Both the position numbers and the translations under genes were made by a program. A stretch of DNA of 43,282 nt from contig JAFAMV010000100.1 of assembly GCA_019233055.1 (NCBI GenBank), positions 1-43,282 on the forward strand, read 5' to 3'. Positions 27,063 through 35,959 of this stretch are shown here, one piece after another; positions within the stretch are counted from its first letter, which is position 1, and each line of letters opens with the position of its first letter. Under the pieces are notes generated by a model, which was given only the letters and a program-made list of their open reading frames with translations, was not told where the DNA came from and made no database searches. Source of the DNA: Curvibacter sp. (lineage in GTDB: Bacteria > Pseudomonadota > Gammaproteobacteria > Burkholderiales > Burkholderiaceae_C).

Positions 27063-28244
27063 ATGAACCTGCAGCAGATCCGCTCCGACACGCCGCTGAC
27101 CGCCAGCACCATCTACCTCGACACCGCCGCCGCCTCGCTGCCCCCCGACCCGGTGCTCGAGGTGGTGCGGCAATACCTGCTGGACACCGGCCACAAAGGC
27201 ATCTACCAGCCCGGGTTCCGCCGCGAGACCTATGCCCGCGTCGAGTCGGTGCGCGCGCAACTGGCCGAGCTGATCGAAGCCGGCCCCGACGAGATCGCCT
27301 TCACGAAGAACGGCAGCGAAGCCATCTCGCTGATCGCCCAGGCCATCCCCTGGCAGCCCGGTGACGAGGTGCTGGTGGCCGACACCGAGATGCTGAGCAA
27401 CCTGCTGCCCTGGAAGCGACTCGAGCAGCAGCGTCAGATCCGGGTGAAGATGGTGCCGTCCGACGCGCAAGGCCGGTTGCACGCCGAGGCCTTCGCCGCC
27501 GCCATCGGCCCCCGCACCCGGCTGCTGACCTTCTCGCACCTGCCCAACTCGACCGGCGCGGTCCAGCCGGCGGCCGACCTCTGCGCGGTGGCCAGGCGCC
27601 ACGGCGTGCTGTCGCTGGTGAACGCCAGCCAGAGCCTGGGCCTGCTGCCGACCAGCGTGCGCCAGCTGGACTGCGACTTTCTCTGCGCCTGCGGGCGCAA
27701 GGGCCTGCGCGCCACCGAGGGCTCCGGCTTTCTGTTCGCCCGTGCCCAGCACCTGCCCCGGCTGGAGCCCGCCCTGGTCGGCTGGTGGAACGGGGTCTAC
27801 GACCGCGCCACCGGCGCGCTGTCGCTGCAGCCTTCGGCGCGCCGCTTCGAGGCCGGCTGCCCCAACGTCCCGGCCATCCTGGGCCTGGGGGCCGCGCTGG
27901 ACTACCTGCAGGCCATCGGCATCGCGGCGGTGCATGCGCGCCTGCAGGCCCTCACCGCCCACGCGGTGGCCCGGCTGTCCGCCCTGCCCGGCCTGACGAT
28001 CTACGGCCCCCTGCAGCCCGGGCAGCGGCTGGGCATCGTGCCCTTCAACATCCAGGGCATCGCACCCGAACACCTGGTCGAGCGCCTCGCCGCGCAAGGC
28101 TGCGTGATCGAGGCCGGCGCCTTCATGGCCGACGCCATCCTGGCGCGCCATGGCGTGGACACCATGGCCCGGCTGTCGCTGCACTACTTCAACACCGACG
28201 ACGAGATCGACCGCTGCGCCAGCCTGCTCGACGCCTGCCGCTGA
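27063..28244 (+). CDS. Class V aminotransferase-fold PLP enzyme with altered cofactor site
   Basis: This 393-residue enzyme belongs to the cysteine desulfurase / isopenicillin epimerase superfamily. The opening IYLDTAAASLPPDPVLEVV and the GSEAISLIAQ segment match this fold. The PLP-binding lysine is K213 in CACGRKGLRATEGSG. The position that is normally Asp (VDAAQ type), which contacts the pyridine nitrogen of PLP, is Asn187 here (LVNASQS). The reaction is unknown. Its operon partners suggest amino-acid or modified-dipeptide conversion after peptide uptake. Confidence 0.83.
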   Translation: MNLQQIRSDTPLTASTIYLDTAAASLPPDPVLEVVRQYLLDTGHKGIYQPGFRRETYARVESVRAQLAELIEAGPDEIAFTKNGSEAISLIAQAIPWQPGDEVLVADTEMLSNLLPWKRLEQQRQIRVKMVPSDAQGRLHAEAFAAAIGPRTRLLTFSHLPNSTGAVQPAADLCAVARRHGVLSLVNASQSLGLLPTSVRQLDCDFLCACGRKGLRATEGSGFLFARAQHLPRLEPALVGWWNGVYDRATGALSLQPSARRFEAGCPNVPAILGLGAALDYLQAIGIAAVHARLQALTAHAVARLSALPGLTIYGPLQPGQRLGIVPFNIQGIAPEHLVERLAAQGCVIEAGAFMADAILARHGVDTMARLSLHYFNTDDEIDRCASLLDACR

Positions 28245-28273
28245 CATCCCCATCCCACCCACCAGGAGATCCG

Positions 28274-29038
28274 ATGAACCACCGTCACCTGCTGCTGATG
28301 AGCAGTTCCCGCAAGGACCAGCTCGGCTACCTCGAACACGCCCATGCGCAGATCCATGCCCTGCTGCAGCACCGCCAGCAGCAGGTCGTCTTCATCCCCT
28401 ATGCCGCCGTCAGCTTCGACTACGAACGCTATGAAGACATGGTCCGCCCGGTGTTCGAACAGCTGGGCTACGGATTCAGCAGCCTGCACCGCCATGCGGA
28501 TCCGCAGGCCGCCCTGCAGCAGGCCGACGCCATCGCGGTCGGCGGCGGCAACACCTTCGCCCTGCTCAAGCGCCTCCAGGACGCCGGCCTGATGTCCGTG
28601 ATCCAAGACCGGGTGCGGCAGGGCGCGCCCTACATCGGCTGGAGCGCCGGCGGCAATGTGGCCGGCCCCACCATCCGCACCACCAACGACATGCCGATCG
28701 TGCAGCCCGCGTCGCTGCGCGGACTGGGCCTGCTGCCCTTCCAGGTCAACCCTCATTTCACCCCGGGCAAGCCACCGGGCCACAACGGCGAAAGCCGTGA
28801 GGAGCGGCTCGCCGAATTCCTGGCCCTGAACGCACCGGAAGAACTGGTGGCCCTGCCCGAGGGCTCGGCCCTGCTGGTCGAGGGCGACCAGGTCCAGGTG
28901 CTCGGTGAGCGCGGCGCCCTGCACTTCAGGCCGCGCGGCGAGGTGCTGACCCTGCACGAAGGCAAGCGCTTCGCGCTCTCGCGCATCCAGGGCCCCGCCG
29001 ACATGGCCGGCTGGCCGGACTTCCTGCCGCCGAACTGA
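28274..29038 (+). CDS. pepE: Peptidase E (alpha-aspartyl dipeptidase), family S51
   Basis: This 254-residue cytoplasmic serine peptidase cleaves dipeptides with N-terminal aspartate. The nucleophile is S124 in GWSAGGNVAGPTI. H161 in VNPHFTPG and D139 in TTNDMPIVQP complete the catalytic set, each four residues beyond the E. coli PepE numbering. VGGGNTFALLKRL is the conserved glycine-rich loop. A strong AGGAG precedes the ATG. Its place behind an OPT transporter fits breakdown of imported peptides. Confidence 0.93.
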   Translation: MNHRHLLLMSSSRKDQLGYLEHAHAQIHALLQHRQQQVVFIPYAAVSFDYERYEDMVRPVFEQLGYGFSSLHRHADPQAALQQADAIAVGGGNTFALLKRLQDAGLMSVIQDRVRQGAPYIGWSAGGNVAGPTIRTTNDMPIVQPASLRGLGLLPFQVNPHFTPGKPPGHNGESREERLAEFLALNAPEELVALPEGSALLVEGDQVQVLGERGALHFRPRGEVLTLHEGKRFALSRIQGPADMAGWPDFLPPN

Positions 29039-29046
29039 GGCCCTCC

Positions 29047-30246
29047 ATGCACCACTTCTTCAGCCTCAAGCCCCCCTCGGCCCGCCCCGGCCGCCTGGCA
29101 CGGGCACCCCGGCTCGCCGCCTGGCTGCTGCCGCTGGCCGGCGCCTGCGCCCACGGCGCCGATGCGCCGCTCACCGTGTACGGCCTCATCGACGTCGGCG
29201 TCGCCCGCCAGACCGGCACCAGCCCGGGCGACGGCCGCACCCTGAGCCTGCAGCAGGGCAATGAGGGCTTTCTCTCGGGCAGCCGTCTGGGTGTCAAGGG
29301 CTCCGAAGACCTGGGCGGCGGACTGCGGGTCGGCTATGTGCTGGAGAACGGCTTCCTGGCCAATTCGGGCGCCATGGACCAACAGGGCCAGATCTTCGGT
29401 CGCCAGGCCTATGTGTCCGTCAGCGGTGCGGCCGGCCAGTTGAGCCTGGGCCGGCAGTACACCAGCGCCAACCTCATGCTCTACCACGTCGACCCCCTGG
29501 GCCTGGGCGCCACCGCCACCAACTCGTGGCCCGTGTTCATGACCGGACAGCGCTTCAACCACCTGCTGAACTACAGCAACACCTCGGGCCCCTGGCAGTT
29601 GCTGGCGCAATACGCCCCGGGGCAGCAAGGCGGGCCGTCGCGGGCCGGTAGCTCCTTCGCCCTGGGCCTGAAATACGCGCAGGCCCCCAGCACCGCCGTG
29701 GTCGACCTGCAGCAGACACGCGACTTCCAGGCCCGGGCCGCCAGGGTCCAGCTCGTCGGCCTCAAGCAGGCGCTGGGCGACTGGCGGCTCTATGCCAACC
29801 TCATGGACAGCCGGCGCGACCCTGGCTTTGACGCCTCGGACGGCGGGCGCAACTATGCCGACATCACCAGCCTGTCCACCCCGGTCGGCCCCAACACCAA
29901 CGCGGCCATGAACTCGGTGTTCGAAGGCCCGCGCCGGGACCGCTTCTGGACCCTGGGCCTGAGCCACCAGCGCGATGCCGTCTGGACCTTCACCGCCGGT
30001 TTCATGCGCAACCGGACCACCGCCCCATCGTTCGACGGCCGGCGCAGCACCTTCTACCTGGTGGCCGACCACCGCCTGAGCCCGCGCACCGACCTCTACC
30101 TGGCCTGGGCCCTCGACCGGGTGGGCGGCGACTGGTCGGGCCTGTTCGGCAACCACACGCGCAATTGGCAGGCGGGCAGCGGAACCGCGCTCGACGGCAA
30201 TACCCGCCAGAACCTCACCATGTTCGGCCTGCGCCATGTTTTCTGA
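29047..30246 (+). CDS. Gram-negative porin (betaproteobacterial trimeric type)
   Basis: This 399-residue outer-membrane beta-barrel admits small hydrophilic solutes. A long signal peptide ends near HGADAPLTVYGLIDVG, and this mature start is typical of Burkholderiales porins. Inside are SRLGVKGSEDLGGGL, ENGFLANSG and FGRQAYVSVSG, and the chain ends in a C-terminal aromatic (LRHVF) required for barrel insertion. It lies eight bases after pepE, so it probably serves as the outer-membrane entry for the same peptide-use operon. Confidence 0.92.
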   Translation: MHHFFSLKPPSARPGRLARAPRLAAWLLPLAGACAHGADAPLTVYGLIDVGVARQTGTSPGDGRTLSLQQGNEGFLSGSRLGVKGSEDLGGGLRVGYVLENGFLANSGAMDQQGQIFGRQAYVSVSGAAGQLSLGRQYTSANLMLYHVDPLGLGATATNSWPVFMTGQRFNHLLNYSNTSGPWQLLAQYAPGQQGGPSRAGSSFALGLKYAQAPSTAVVDLQQTRDFQARAARVQLVGLKQALGDWRLYANLMDSRRDPGFDASDGGRNYADITSLSTPVGPNTNAAMNSVFEGPRRDRFWTLGLSHQRDAVWTFTAGFMRNRTTAPSFDGRRSTFYLVADHRLSPRTDLYLAWALDRVGGDWSGLFGNHTRNWQAGSGTALDGNTRQNLTMFGLRHVF

Positions 30247-30257
30247 AAGGAGTCCGC

Positions 30258-31220
30258 ATGTCACTCAAGCAAACCCTCCAGGCCTATGAGGCGCTCGACA
30301 GCGCCCAGGTGAACGGCCAGACGATCCAGGACCTGTTCTCGGCCTACCAGGCCGTGGGCGTCGAAGTCCAGGTGCGCACCGTGCATGACGAGCCGCCCGA
30401 GGACACGGGCAAGACCACCGACTTCGTGCGCATTCTGATCCCGGGCACCGGAGGCCACACCGCCGCCGGGGCGGCCCCCACCCTGGGCGTGATCGGTCGC
30501 AACGGCGCCATCGGCGCGCGGCCACACCGCATCGGCATGGTCTCGGACGCCGACGGCGCGATCGCTGCGATCGCGGTCGGCCTGAAACTCGCGCAGATGA
30601 AACTCAACGGCGACCACCTGCCCGGCGACGTGATCGTCACCACCCACCTCGCCACCGACGTGTCCATGACGGTCAACGACGGCATCGCCTTCATGGGCAT
30701 GCCGGTCTCGTCGGGCACCATGAACGAGCATGAAGTCGATCCGGCGATGCAGGCCATCCTCTCCATCGATGCCTCCAAGGGCAACCGCATCGTCAAGCAC
30801 CGGGGCTTTGCCATCTCGCCCACGGCGATGCAGGGCTACATCCTGCGCATGGCCCCCGACCTCGTCGCGCTCATGGAACTGAGCACCGGCCGGGCCGCCG
30901 TGAGCTTTCCGATCTCGCAGCAGGACATCACGCCGTACGACAACGGCCTCTACCACTTCAACAGCATCATGCAGCCCCATGTGGCCACCCAGGCCCCGGT
31001 GGTGGGGGTGGCCATCACGGCGGCCTCGGTGGTGGGCGGCAGCGACGACAGCGCCAACCACGAGATCGATCTGGCCGCCGCGGTGCAGTTCACGGTGGCC
31101 GTGGCCAAGAAATTCACCAGCGGCCAATGCGCCTTCTATGACGCCAAGGAATGGGCACAGATCCGGGCCCGCTACCCGGATCTGTCGGTCTTCCAGACAG
31201 CGGGGGCGTCAGGCACCTGA
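30258..31220 (+). CDS. DUF1177 family protein
   Basis: This 320-residue cytoplasmic protein has no known reaction. It matches DUF1177 along its length, with landmarks GTGGHTAAGAAPTLGVIGRNG, HLPGDVIVTTHLATD and MPVSSGTMNEHEVDPAM in succession. Conserved His, Asp and Glu residues in these blocks suggest a metal-dependent hydrolase, but this is inference. A good AAAGGAG precedes the ATG, 11 bases after the porin stop. It closes the OPT / PLP enzyme / peptidase E / porin operon. Its 3' end overlaps the convergent EAL gene by 12 bases. Confidence 0.85.
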   Translation: MSLKQTLQAYEALDSAQVNGQTIQDLFSAYQAVGVEVQVRTVHDEPPEDTGKTTDFVRILIPGTGGHTAAGAAPTLGVIGRNGAIGARPHRIGMVSDADGAIAAIAVGLKLAQMKLNGDHLPGDVIVTTHLATDVSMTVNDGIAFMGMPVSSGTMNEHEVDPAMQAILSIDASKGNRIVKHRGFAISPTAMQGYILRMAPDLVALMELSTGRAAVSFPISQQDITPYDNGLYHFNSIMQPHVATQAPVVGVAITAASVVGGSDDSANHEIDLAAAVQFTVAVAKKFTSGQCAFYDAKEWAQIRARYPDLSVFQTAGASGT

Positions 31221-33182
31221 CCCTGCCACCGGCTCTGCAGGCAGCAGGGCCAGGAACTCGGTGATCGGCAGCGCCCGGGCATAGAGAAAGCCCTGCCCCA
31301 GGTCTGCCCCGAGCCCTCGGACGCGGGCCTCGATGTCCGGGGTCTCGATGCCCTCGGCCACCACCTCGGCCCGGCAACGCTGGGCCACGTCGATGATGAA
31401 GCGGACGACGCTCAGGGCCTTGGGTTCGGCAATCGCGGTGATCAGGCCATGGTCGATCTTGACCTCGGAAAATGGGAACTGGGTCAACAGCAGCAGATTG
31501 GAATACCCGGCACCGAAATCATCGATCGACAAGGCGATGCCGTCGCGGGTCAGCTGCTCGAGGTTGCGCTTCACATCGGGGTGGCTGACCACTTCGGACC
31601 ACTCGACCACCTCGAGCTTCAGCGCCGCCGGGGCCACGCCTTCGTCTTGCAGCAGGGCCTTCACGCGCTCGGCAAAATCCGGCTGCTGCAGGGACGCCGC
31701 CGAGATGTTGGTGGCGAAGCCGACCCCGCACAGGCGTTCGACATGGGCCGCCAGCAGGCGCACCACCGCCCGCAGCGACACCCACTCGAACTCGGCCATC
31801 CGACCATGGCGCTGGAACACCGACAGCGCCCGCATGGCCGAGATCGGCTGTCCCTGCGCATCGCTCATGCGCAGCAGCGCCTCGGCGCCGACCACCCGGC
31901 GGTCACGCAGGCGCAGCTTGGGCTGGAGCTGCATGGGCACCTCGGACTCGTGGCGGATCCAGGCCAGCAGACTCGACTCGATGTGGCTGTCGAGCAATTG
32001 ATCGCGCTTGAAGATGCCGTTGAAATAGGCCACCCCCGCATCCAGCGAACTCAGGGCCAGGGTGATGTTGCGATAGGGGATGGGCTTGGCCGGGTGGGCT
32101 CCGCCTTCGTCGAGATCGACCACGGCGCATCGCATGGTCGGGGTGAAGCCGGGCCAGCAACTGGCCATGGAGGCGCACAGATGGGTCACGAACCGGTCCA
32201 CCACCTGGGACTGCTCCAGCGCGCCCAGGCCCACGCCCTCAAGGTGCAGGGCGAGCGAGAAGTCGCCATATTGGAAGAAGCTGGGTCGAAACGGCGTCAG
32301 GTTCCGGGCCAGTTCGCCCACCGCATCGGCATCGGCGAACTGGCGCCACAGCTCGCCGCCCCGGTCCTGCCCGAAACGCAGCAGGAATTCGCGCAGATTG
32401 GCCAGCTCGAGCACCGCCAGGCACGATGGCTGGCCCACCCGTTCGCACCAGAACCGCTGGATCCACTGGCTCAGGGCCCGGCGGTTGGGCAGTCCGCTGA
32501 GCAGGTCCTTGTGGGTCAGCTCATATTCGCGCGCCTGCTGGGCGTCGATCTGGGCGTCGCTGTCGAACAGCAGGATGGCGGCATACAGCAGCAGCAGCGA
32601 AAACGGCAGCGACAGCATCCGGAACCCCAGCAGGGCATGCAGGGTCTCCAGCGGCTCATCGAGGGCCTGGAACCCCAGCCACAGGCCGGCAAAGGAACAG
32701 AACACGCGCACCAGCCACAGCACCAGCGCGATCCAGGCCGGGTAACGGCTCCGGTTCTGGGGCGGCATCAGATGGTGCAGCAGCCAGCCGCACAGCGAAG
32801 GCACGGCGGAATCGAGCATGGCGCCCTCCAGGTTGTCCACCCCGCCGAACTGCCACCGGGCCAGCATCAGGAAGGCATAGCACACCAAGCCGCCGCGCAG
32901 ACCACCGAGCCAGCCCCCGAGCAGCAGCACGTCCATGGCGAGGTTGAGCTTCACCGCCCCGATCATGTAGTCGGCCATGAACCAGGTGATGACGTAGCCG
33001 GTGCAGCCCAGGACCAGTCCCATGTAGATCCCGCGCCAACGGGTGGGCCAGCCATGCCGGCGGGTCACCACCATCACAGCCGCCAACATGCCGACCACCG
33101 CCGTCGTCTGGAAGGCGATCAGGGGCAGCATGGTCGACATCTGCCCCAGTTGAAACAGGACGTCCGCAAACAGCTCGGTCAT
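31209..33182 (-). CDS. Membrane EAL-domain cyclic-di-GMP phosphodiesterase with degenerate GGDEF
   Basis: This 657-residue protein likely senses a signal through an N-terminal block of five to seven membrane helices (residues about 15-205, similar to 5TM-LYT sensors). It then has a degenerate GGDEF domain (active site reads YGDFS at 305-309, so no cyclase activity is expected) and a C-terminal EAL domain. EAL catalytic residues are retained: E434 in AEALLR, N492, E524, DDFGAGY at 554-560, K575, E610 and Q630. It should therefore hydrolyse cyclic-di-GMP. I choose the ATG at 33182 because the upstream in-frame extension is not protein-like. Confidence 0.9.
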   Translation of the reverse strand: MTELFADVLFQLGQMSTMLPLIAFQTTAVVGMLAAVMVVTRRHGWPTRWRGIYMGLVLGCTGYVITWFMADYMIGAVKLNLAMDVLLLGGWLGGLRGGLVCYAFLMLARWQFGGVDNLEGAMLDSAVPSLCGWLLHHLMPPQNRSRYPAWIALVLWLVRVFCSFAGLWLGFQALDEPLETLHALLGFRMLSLPFSLLLLYAAILLFDSDAQIDAQQAREYELTHKDLLSGLPNRRALSQWIQRFWCERVGQPSCLAVLELANLREFLLRFGQDRGGELWRQFADADAVGELARNLTPFRPSFFQYGDFSLALHLEGVGLGALEQSQVVDRFVTHLCASMASCWPGFTPTMRCAVVDLDEGGAHPAKPIPYRNITLALSSLDAGVAYFNGIFKRDQLLDSHIESSLLAWIRHESEVPMQLQPKLRLRDRRVVGAEALLRMSDAQGQPISAMRALSVFQRHGRMAEFEWVSLRAVVRLLAAHVERLCGVGFATNISAASLQQPDFAERVKALLQDEGVAPAALKLEVVEWSEVVSHPDVKRNLEQLTRDGIALSIDDFGAGYSNLLLLTQFPFSEVKIDHGLITAIAEPKALSVVRFIIDVAQRCRAEVVAEGIETPDIEARVRGLGADLGQGFLYARALPITEFLALLPAEPVAGSGA

Positions 33183-33249
33183 GGTGCGATGGGAGGACGA
33201 GGGAGACTGAAGCCGGGGCAAAACCCAGGCAGGTGTTCTTTTGAAAATT

Positions 33250-33272
33250 CTGTCAGCGAATACATCTGACAG
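33250..33272. promoter_or_regulatory. Inverted repeat in the EAL / thioesterase divergent gap
   Basis: A perfect 7-base inverted repeat, CTGTCAG and CTGACAG, with a 9-base spacer forms a 23-base element in an AT-richer pocket. It is a plausible operator for a dimeric regulator of either divergent gene. The spacing does not fit a LexA box. Confidence 0.4.
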
Positions 33273-33408
33273 GCCCATCGAGTCGACCGACGGCATGCCC
33301 CATGCCTGCCGCAATCCTGTGCGTGACTGCAGGGCTTGTGGGACGCACCGCACAAATACGCCGTCGGTCGGAAATAATCACGGTTTCCATCCCACCCCCC
33401 TGCAAGCC

Positions 33409-33861
33409 ATGCACTCCATCGTTCTCCGCTTTCTCGCCGAACCCAGCACGGTCAACTACGGCGGCAAGGTCCATGGGGGCACCGTGATGAAATGGATCGA
33501 TGAAGCCGGCTACGCCTGCGCCACCAGTTGGTCCAAGCGCTATTGCGTGACGGTCTTCGTCGGCGGCATCCGCTTCCACCGGCCGATCATGATCGGCGAC
33601 CTGGTCGAGGTCGAGGCGCGACTGGCCTACACCGGCGGCACCAGCATGAACATCTCGGTGGAAGTGCGCAGCGGCGACATGAAGAGCGGCCAGATGGCCA
33701 AGACCACCGAGTGCCTGATCGTCTTCGTGTCGGTCGACTCGCACGGCCGCCCCATCCCGGTGGACAAATTCCACCCCGAAACCCCCGGCGACATCGCCCT
33801 GGCCCAGCAGGCCAAGGCCCATCTGGATGCCGCCAAGGCCAACCCACAAGCCCCGCATTGA
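33409..33861 (+). CDS. Hotdog-fold acyl-CoA thioesterase
   Basis: This 150-residue cytoplasmic enzyme should hydrolyse acyl-CoA thioesters. It matches the single-hotdog BACH/YciA group, with NYGGKVHGGTVMKWIDEAGYA in the catalytic helix region (Asp in WIDEAG). VTVFVGGIRFHRPIMIGDLVEV follows. The start at 33409 gives the conserved opening MHSIVLRFL. The downstream exporter gene overlaps its stop codon, so the two are translated from one mRNA. Confidence 0.9.
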   Translation: MHSIVLRFLAEPSTVNYGGKVHGGTVMKWIDEAGYACATSWSKRYCVTVFVGGIRFHRPIMIGDLVEVEARLAYTGGTSMNISVEVRSGDMKSGQMAKTTECLIVFVSVDSHGRPIPVDKFHPETPGDIALAQQAKAHLDAAKANPQAPH

Positions 33862-34787
33862 CCACCGCCACCCTGCCCCTGGGTCAGCAGAGTCTGGCCC
33901 CCCGCGACCTGCTGGCGGCCCTGTGCGTGGTGGTCGTCTGGGGCCTGAACTTCGTCGCGATGAAGATCGGCCTGCAGCATTTCAGCCCCTTCCAGCTGGG
34001 CGCTCTGCGCTACGGCGTGGCCGCCTTCCCCATGGTGCTGCTGGTGCGCCGACCCGCCCTGCCCTGGAAATGGATCGTGCTCTACGGCCTGACCCAGGGT
34101 CTGGGCCAGTTCGGCTTCCTGTTCTGCGCCATGCGTGTGGGCATGACCGCCTCGCTGGCCTCGGTGCTGCAGCAGACCCAGGTGTTCTGGACCGCGTTGA
34201 TGGGTTTTGTGCTGCTGGGTGAGCACACACGGCGGCCGCTGCAGATCGGCATGGGCCTGGCGGCCCTGGCCCTGCTGTGTTTTGCTCTGAACTACCACGG
34301 CGCGGCCGGCACCGGAGAGACCACCTTGTGGGGTTTTGCCCTGACCCTGTGCGCCTCGTTCATGTGGGCCAGCTCCAACATCGTCACCCGGCTGGCCAGC
34401 CGTCAGGCCAAGGTGCCGATGGACCCGCTGGGCTTCGTGGCCTGGAGTTCCCTGGTGCCGGTGCTGCCCTTCCTGGCCCTGTCGTGGTGGACCGATGCCG
34501 CGCAGAGCCATGACGCCTGGCGCGACACCCCCTGGACCGGCTGGCTGGCGGTGGCCTACCTGGGCTGGGGCGCCAGCCTGGTCGGCTATGGGCTGTGGAC
34601 CTGGCTGCTGCAGCGCCATCCGGCCAATCGGGTGGCGCCGTTCAGCCTGGGGGTGCCCCTGGTCGGCATGGCGGCGGGCATGGGCCTGCTGGGCGAGACC
34701 ATCACCGCCTGGCAGTGGGCCGGCGTGACCCTGGTGGTGCTGGCCCTGGCCTGCGTGATGACCGGCGATCGCTGGTCCCGCAGCTGA
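33858..34787 (+). CDS. eamA: EamA-type (DMT superfamily) exporter
   Basis: This protein of about 309 residues has ten membrane helices made of two EamA repeats. It resembles E. coli EamA (O-acetylserine/cysteine exporter) along its length: VVVVWGLNFVAMKIGLQ, FLFCAMRVGMTASLASVLQQ and YLGWGASLVGYGLWTWLLQR are the shared blocks. I propose the TTG at 33858 as start, overlapping the thioesterase stop (TTGA). No ATG gives the full first helix. Export of cysteine-pathway metabolites is inferred from similarity. Confidence 0.78.
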   Translation: MTTATLPLGQQSLAPRDLLAALCVVVVWGLNFVAMKIGLQHFSPFQLGALRYGVAAFPMVLLVRRPALPWKWIVLYGLTQGLGQFGFLFCAMRVGMTASLASVLQQTQVFWTALMGFVLLGEHTRRPLQIGMGLAALALLCFALNYHGAAGTGETTLWGFALTLCASFMWASSNIVTRLASRQAKVPMDPLGFVAWSSLVPVLPFLALSWWTDAAQSHDAWRDTPWTGWLAVAYLGWGASLVGYGLWTWLLQRHPANRVAPFSLGVPLVGMAAGMGLLGETITAWQWAGVTLVVLALACVMTGDRWSRS

Positions 34788-34861
34788 GCCCCGCGAGCGC
34801 CGCCAGACATCGGTTTCCCGGCCATCGCCGAGACTTGCGATAATCACGCCGAATAGCGCGG

Positions 34862-34894
34862 GCCCGTTGACTGTTCAACGGGCTTTTTCTTTTT
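34862..34894 (+). terminator. Rho-independent terminator between eamA-like gene and purC
   Basis: A perfect 9-base stem (GCCCGTTGA / TCAACGGGC) with a 4-base loop is followed by TTTTTCTTTTT. It lies 75 bases after the exporter stop and 35 bases before purC. A -10-like GATAAT (34839-34844) sits just upstream, so an attenuator role in the purC leader is also possible. Confidence 0.9.
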
Positions 34895-34928
34895 GCCGGG
34901 TTTCTGCCGTTTTTCTGATCAAAACACC

Positions 34929-35840
34929 ATGTCCACCGCCTTGCACACCTCCGCCCTGACCTCCCTGCCCCTGCTTGCCCGGGGCAAGGTGCGTGACAAC
35001 TATGCCGTGGGCGACAAGCGCATCCTGATGGTCGCCAGCGACCGGCTTTCGGCCTTCGACGTGATCATGGGCGAGCCGATCCCCGGCAAGGGCGAGCTGC
35101 TGACGCAGATGGCGCTGTTCTGGTTCGACAAGCTCGGCCACCTCTGCCCCAACCACCTGACCGGCGAGAGTCCCGAAAGCGTGGTCAACGCGGACGAGGT
35201 GCCCCAGGTCCGCGGTCGCTCGATGCTGGTCAAACGCCTCAAGCCGATCCCGGTCGAGGCCGTGGTGCGCGGCTACCTCGCCGGCAGCGGCTGGAAGGAA
35301 TACCAGCAAAGCCGCTCGGTCTGCGGCGTGCCCCTGCCCGAGGGCCTGCACAACGCCTCGCGCCTGCCCGAGCCCATCTACACCCCGGCCGCCAAGGCCG
35401 AGGTGGGCGAACATGACGAGAACATCACCTTCGAGCGCACCGTCGAGATGATCGGCCTGGACCTGGCCACCCGCATCCGCGACATCAGCATCGCCATCTA
35501 CAAGGCCGCCGCCGAGATCGCACTCACCAAGGGCATGATCATTGCCGACACCAAGTTCGAATTCGGCCTCGACACCGACGGCTCACTGGTGCTGATGGAC
35601 GAGGTGCTGACCCCCGACAGCTCGCGCTACTGGCCCGTCGAAGGCTATGACGCCGCCTTTGCCGCCGGCGAGAACCCGCCCAGCTACGACAAGCAGTTCG
35701 TGCGCGACTGGCTGGAAGCCGTGCGCATCAACGGCGCCCCCTGGAACAAGACCGCGCCGGCCCCGCGCCTGCCGCGCGAGGTGATCGACAAGACCGCCGC
35801 CAAGTACCGCGAGGCGCTGGAACGCCTGACGGCGGCCTGA
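34929..35840 (+). CDS. purC: Phosphoribosylaminoimidazole-succinocarboxamide synthase
   Basis: This 303-residue cytosolic enzyme joins carboxy-aminoimidazole ribotide and aspartate using ATP in purine synthesis. Landmarks are [40 protein letters not shown] and the PurC signature region [18 protein letters not shown] followed by [13 protein letters not shown]. Length matches the long PurC type of betaproteobacteria. purE and purK, the two preceding steps, are encoded 2.3 kb downstream. Confidence 0.97.
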   Translation: MSTALHTSALTSLPLLARGKVRDNYAVGDKRILMVASDRLSAFDVIMGEPIPGKGELLTQMALFWFDKLGHLCPNHLTGESPESVVNADEVPQVRGRSMLVKRLKPIPVEAVVRGYLAGSGWKEYQQSRSVCGVPLPEGLHNASRLPEPIYTPAAKAEVGEHDENITFERTVEMIGLDLATRIRDISIAIYKAAAEIALTKGMIIADTKFEFGLDTDGSLVLMDEVLTPDSSRYWPVEGYDAAFAAGENPPSYDKQFVRDWLEAVRINGAPWNKTAPAPRLPREVIDKTAAKYREALERLTAA

Positions 35841-35862
35841 AGACCGGCCCAGGATCAACACG

Positions 35863-35884
35863 CATGGGCCGGTGCCGGCCCATG
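35863..35884. repeat. 22-base palindrome downstream of purC
   Basis: CATGGGCCGG and CCGGCCCATG flank a 2-base centre, a perfect GC-rich stem. No T tract follows, so it is not a standard intrinsic terminator. It could stabilise the purC 3' end or be a regulatory site for the PfpI-type gene. Confidence 0.5.
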
Positions 35885-35959
35885 TAGTAGCCGGCTAACA
35901 CCCGCTGGCCGGCGCCAGCCTGAACAATTCCTGAGCCTCACAACCTCAAGGAGACTCCG

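Noticed and set aside
31209..33182. Diguanylate cyclase activity of the GGDEF-EAL protein
   Set aside because: The GGDEF active-site loop is replaced by YGDFS, so only the EAL phosphodiesterase is supported.
33250..33272. CTGT...ACAG repeat as a LexA site
   Set aside because: The spacing between CTGT and ACAG is 15 bases, not 8, so it is listed only as a generic inverted repeat.
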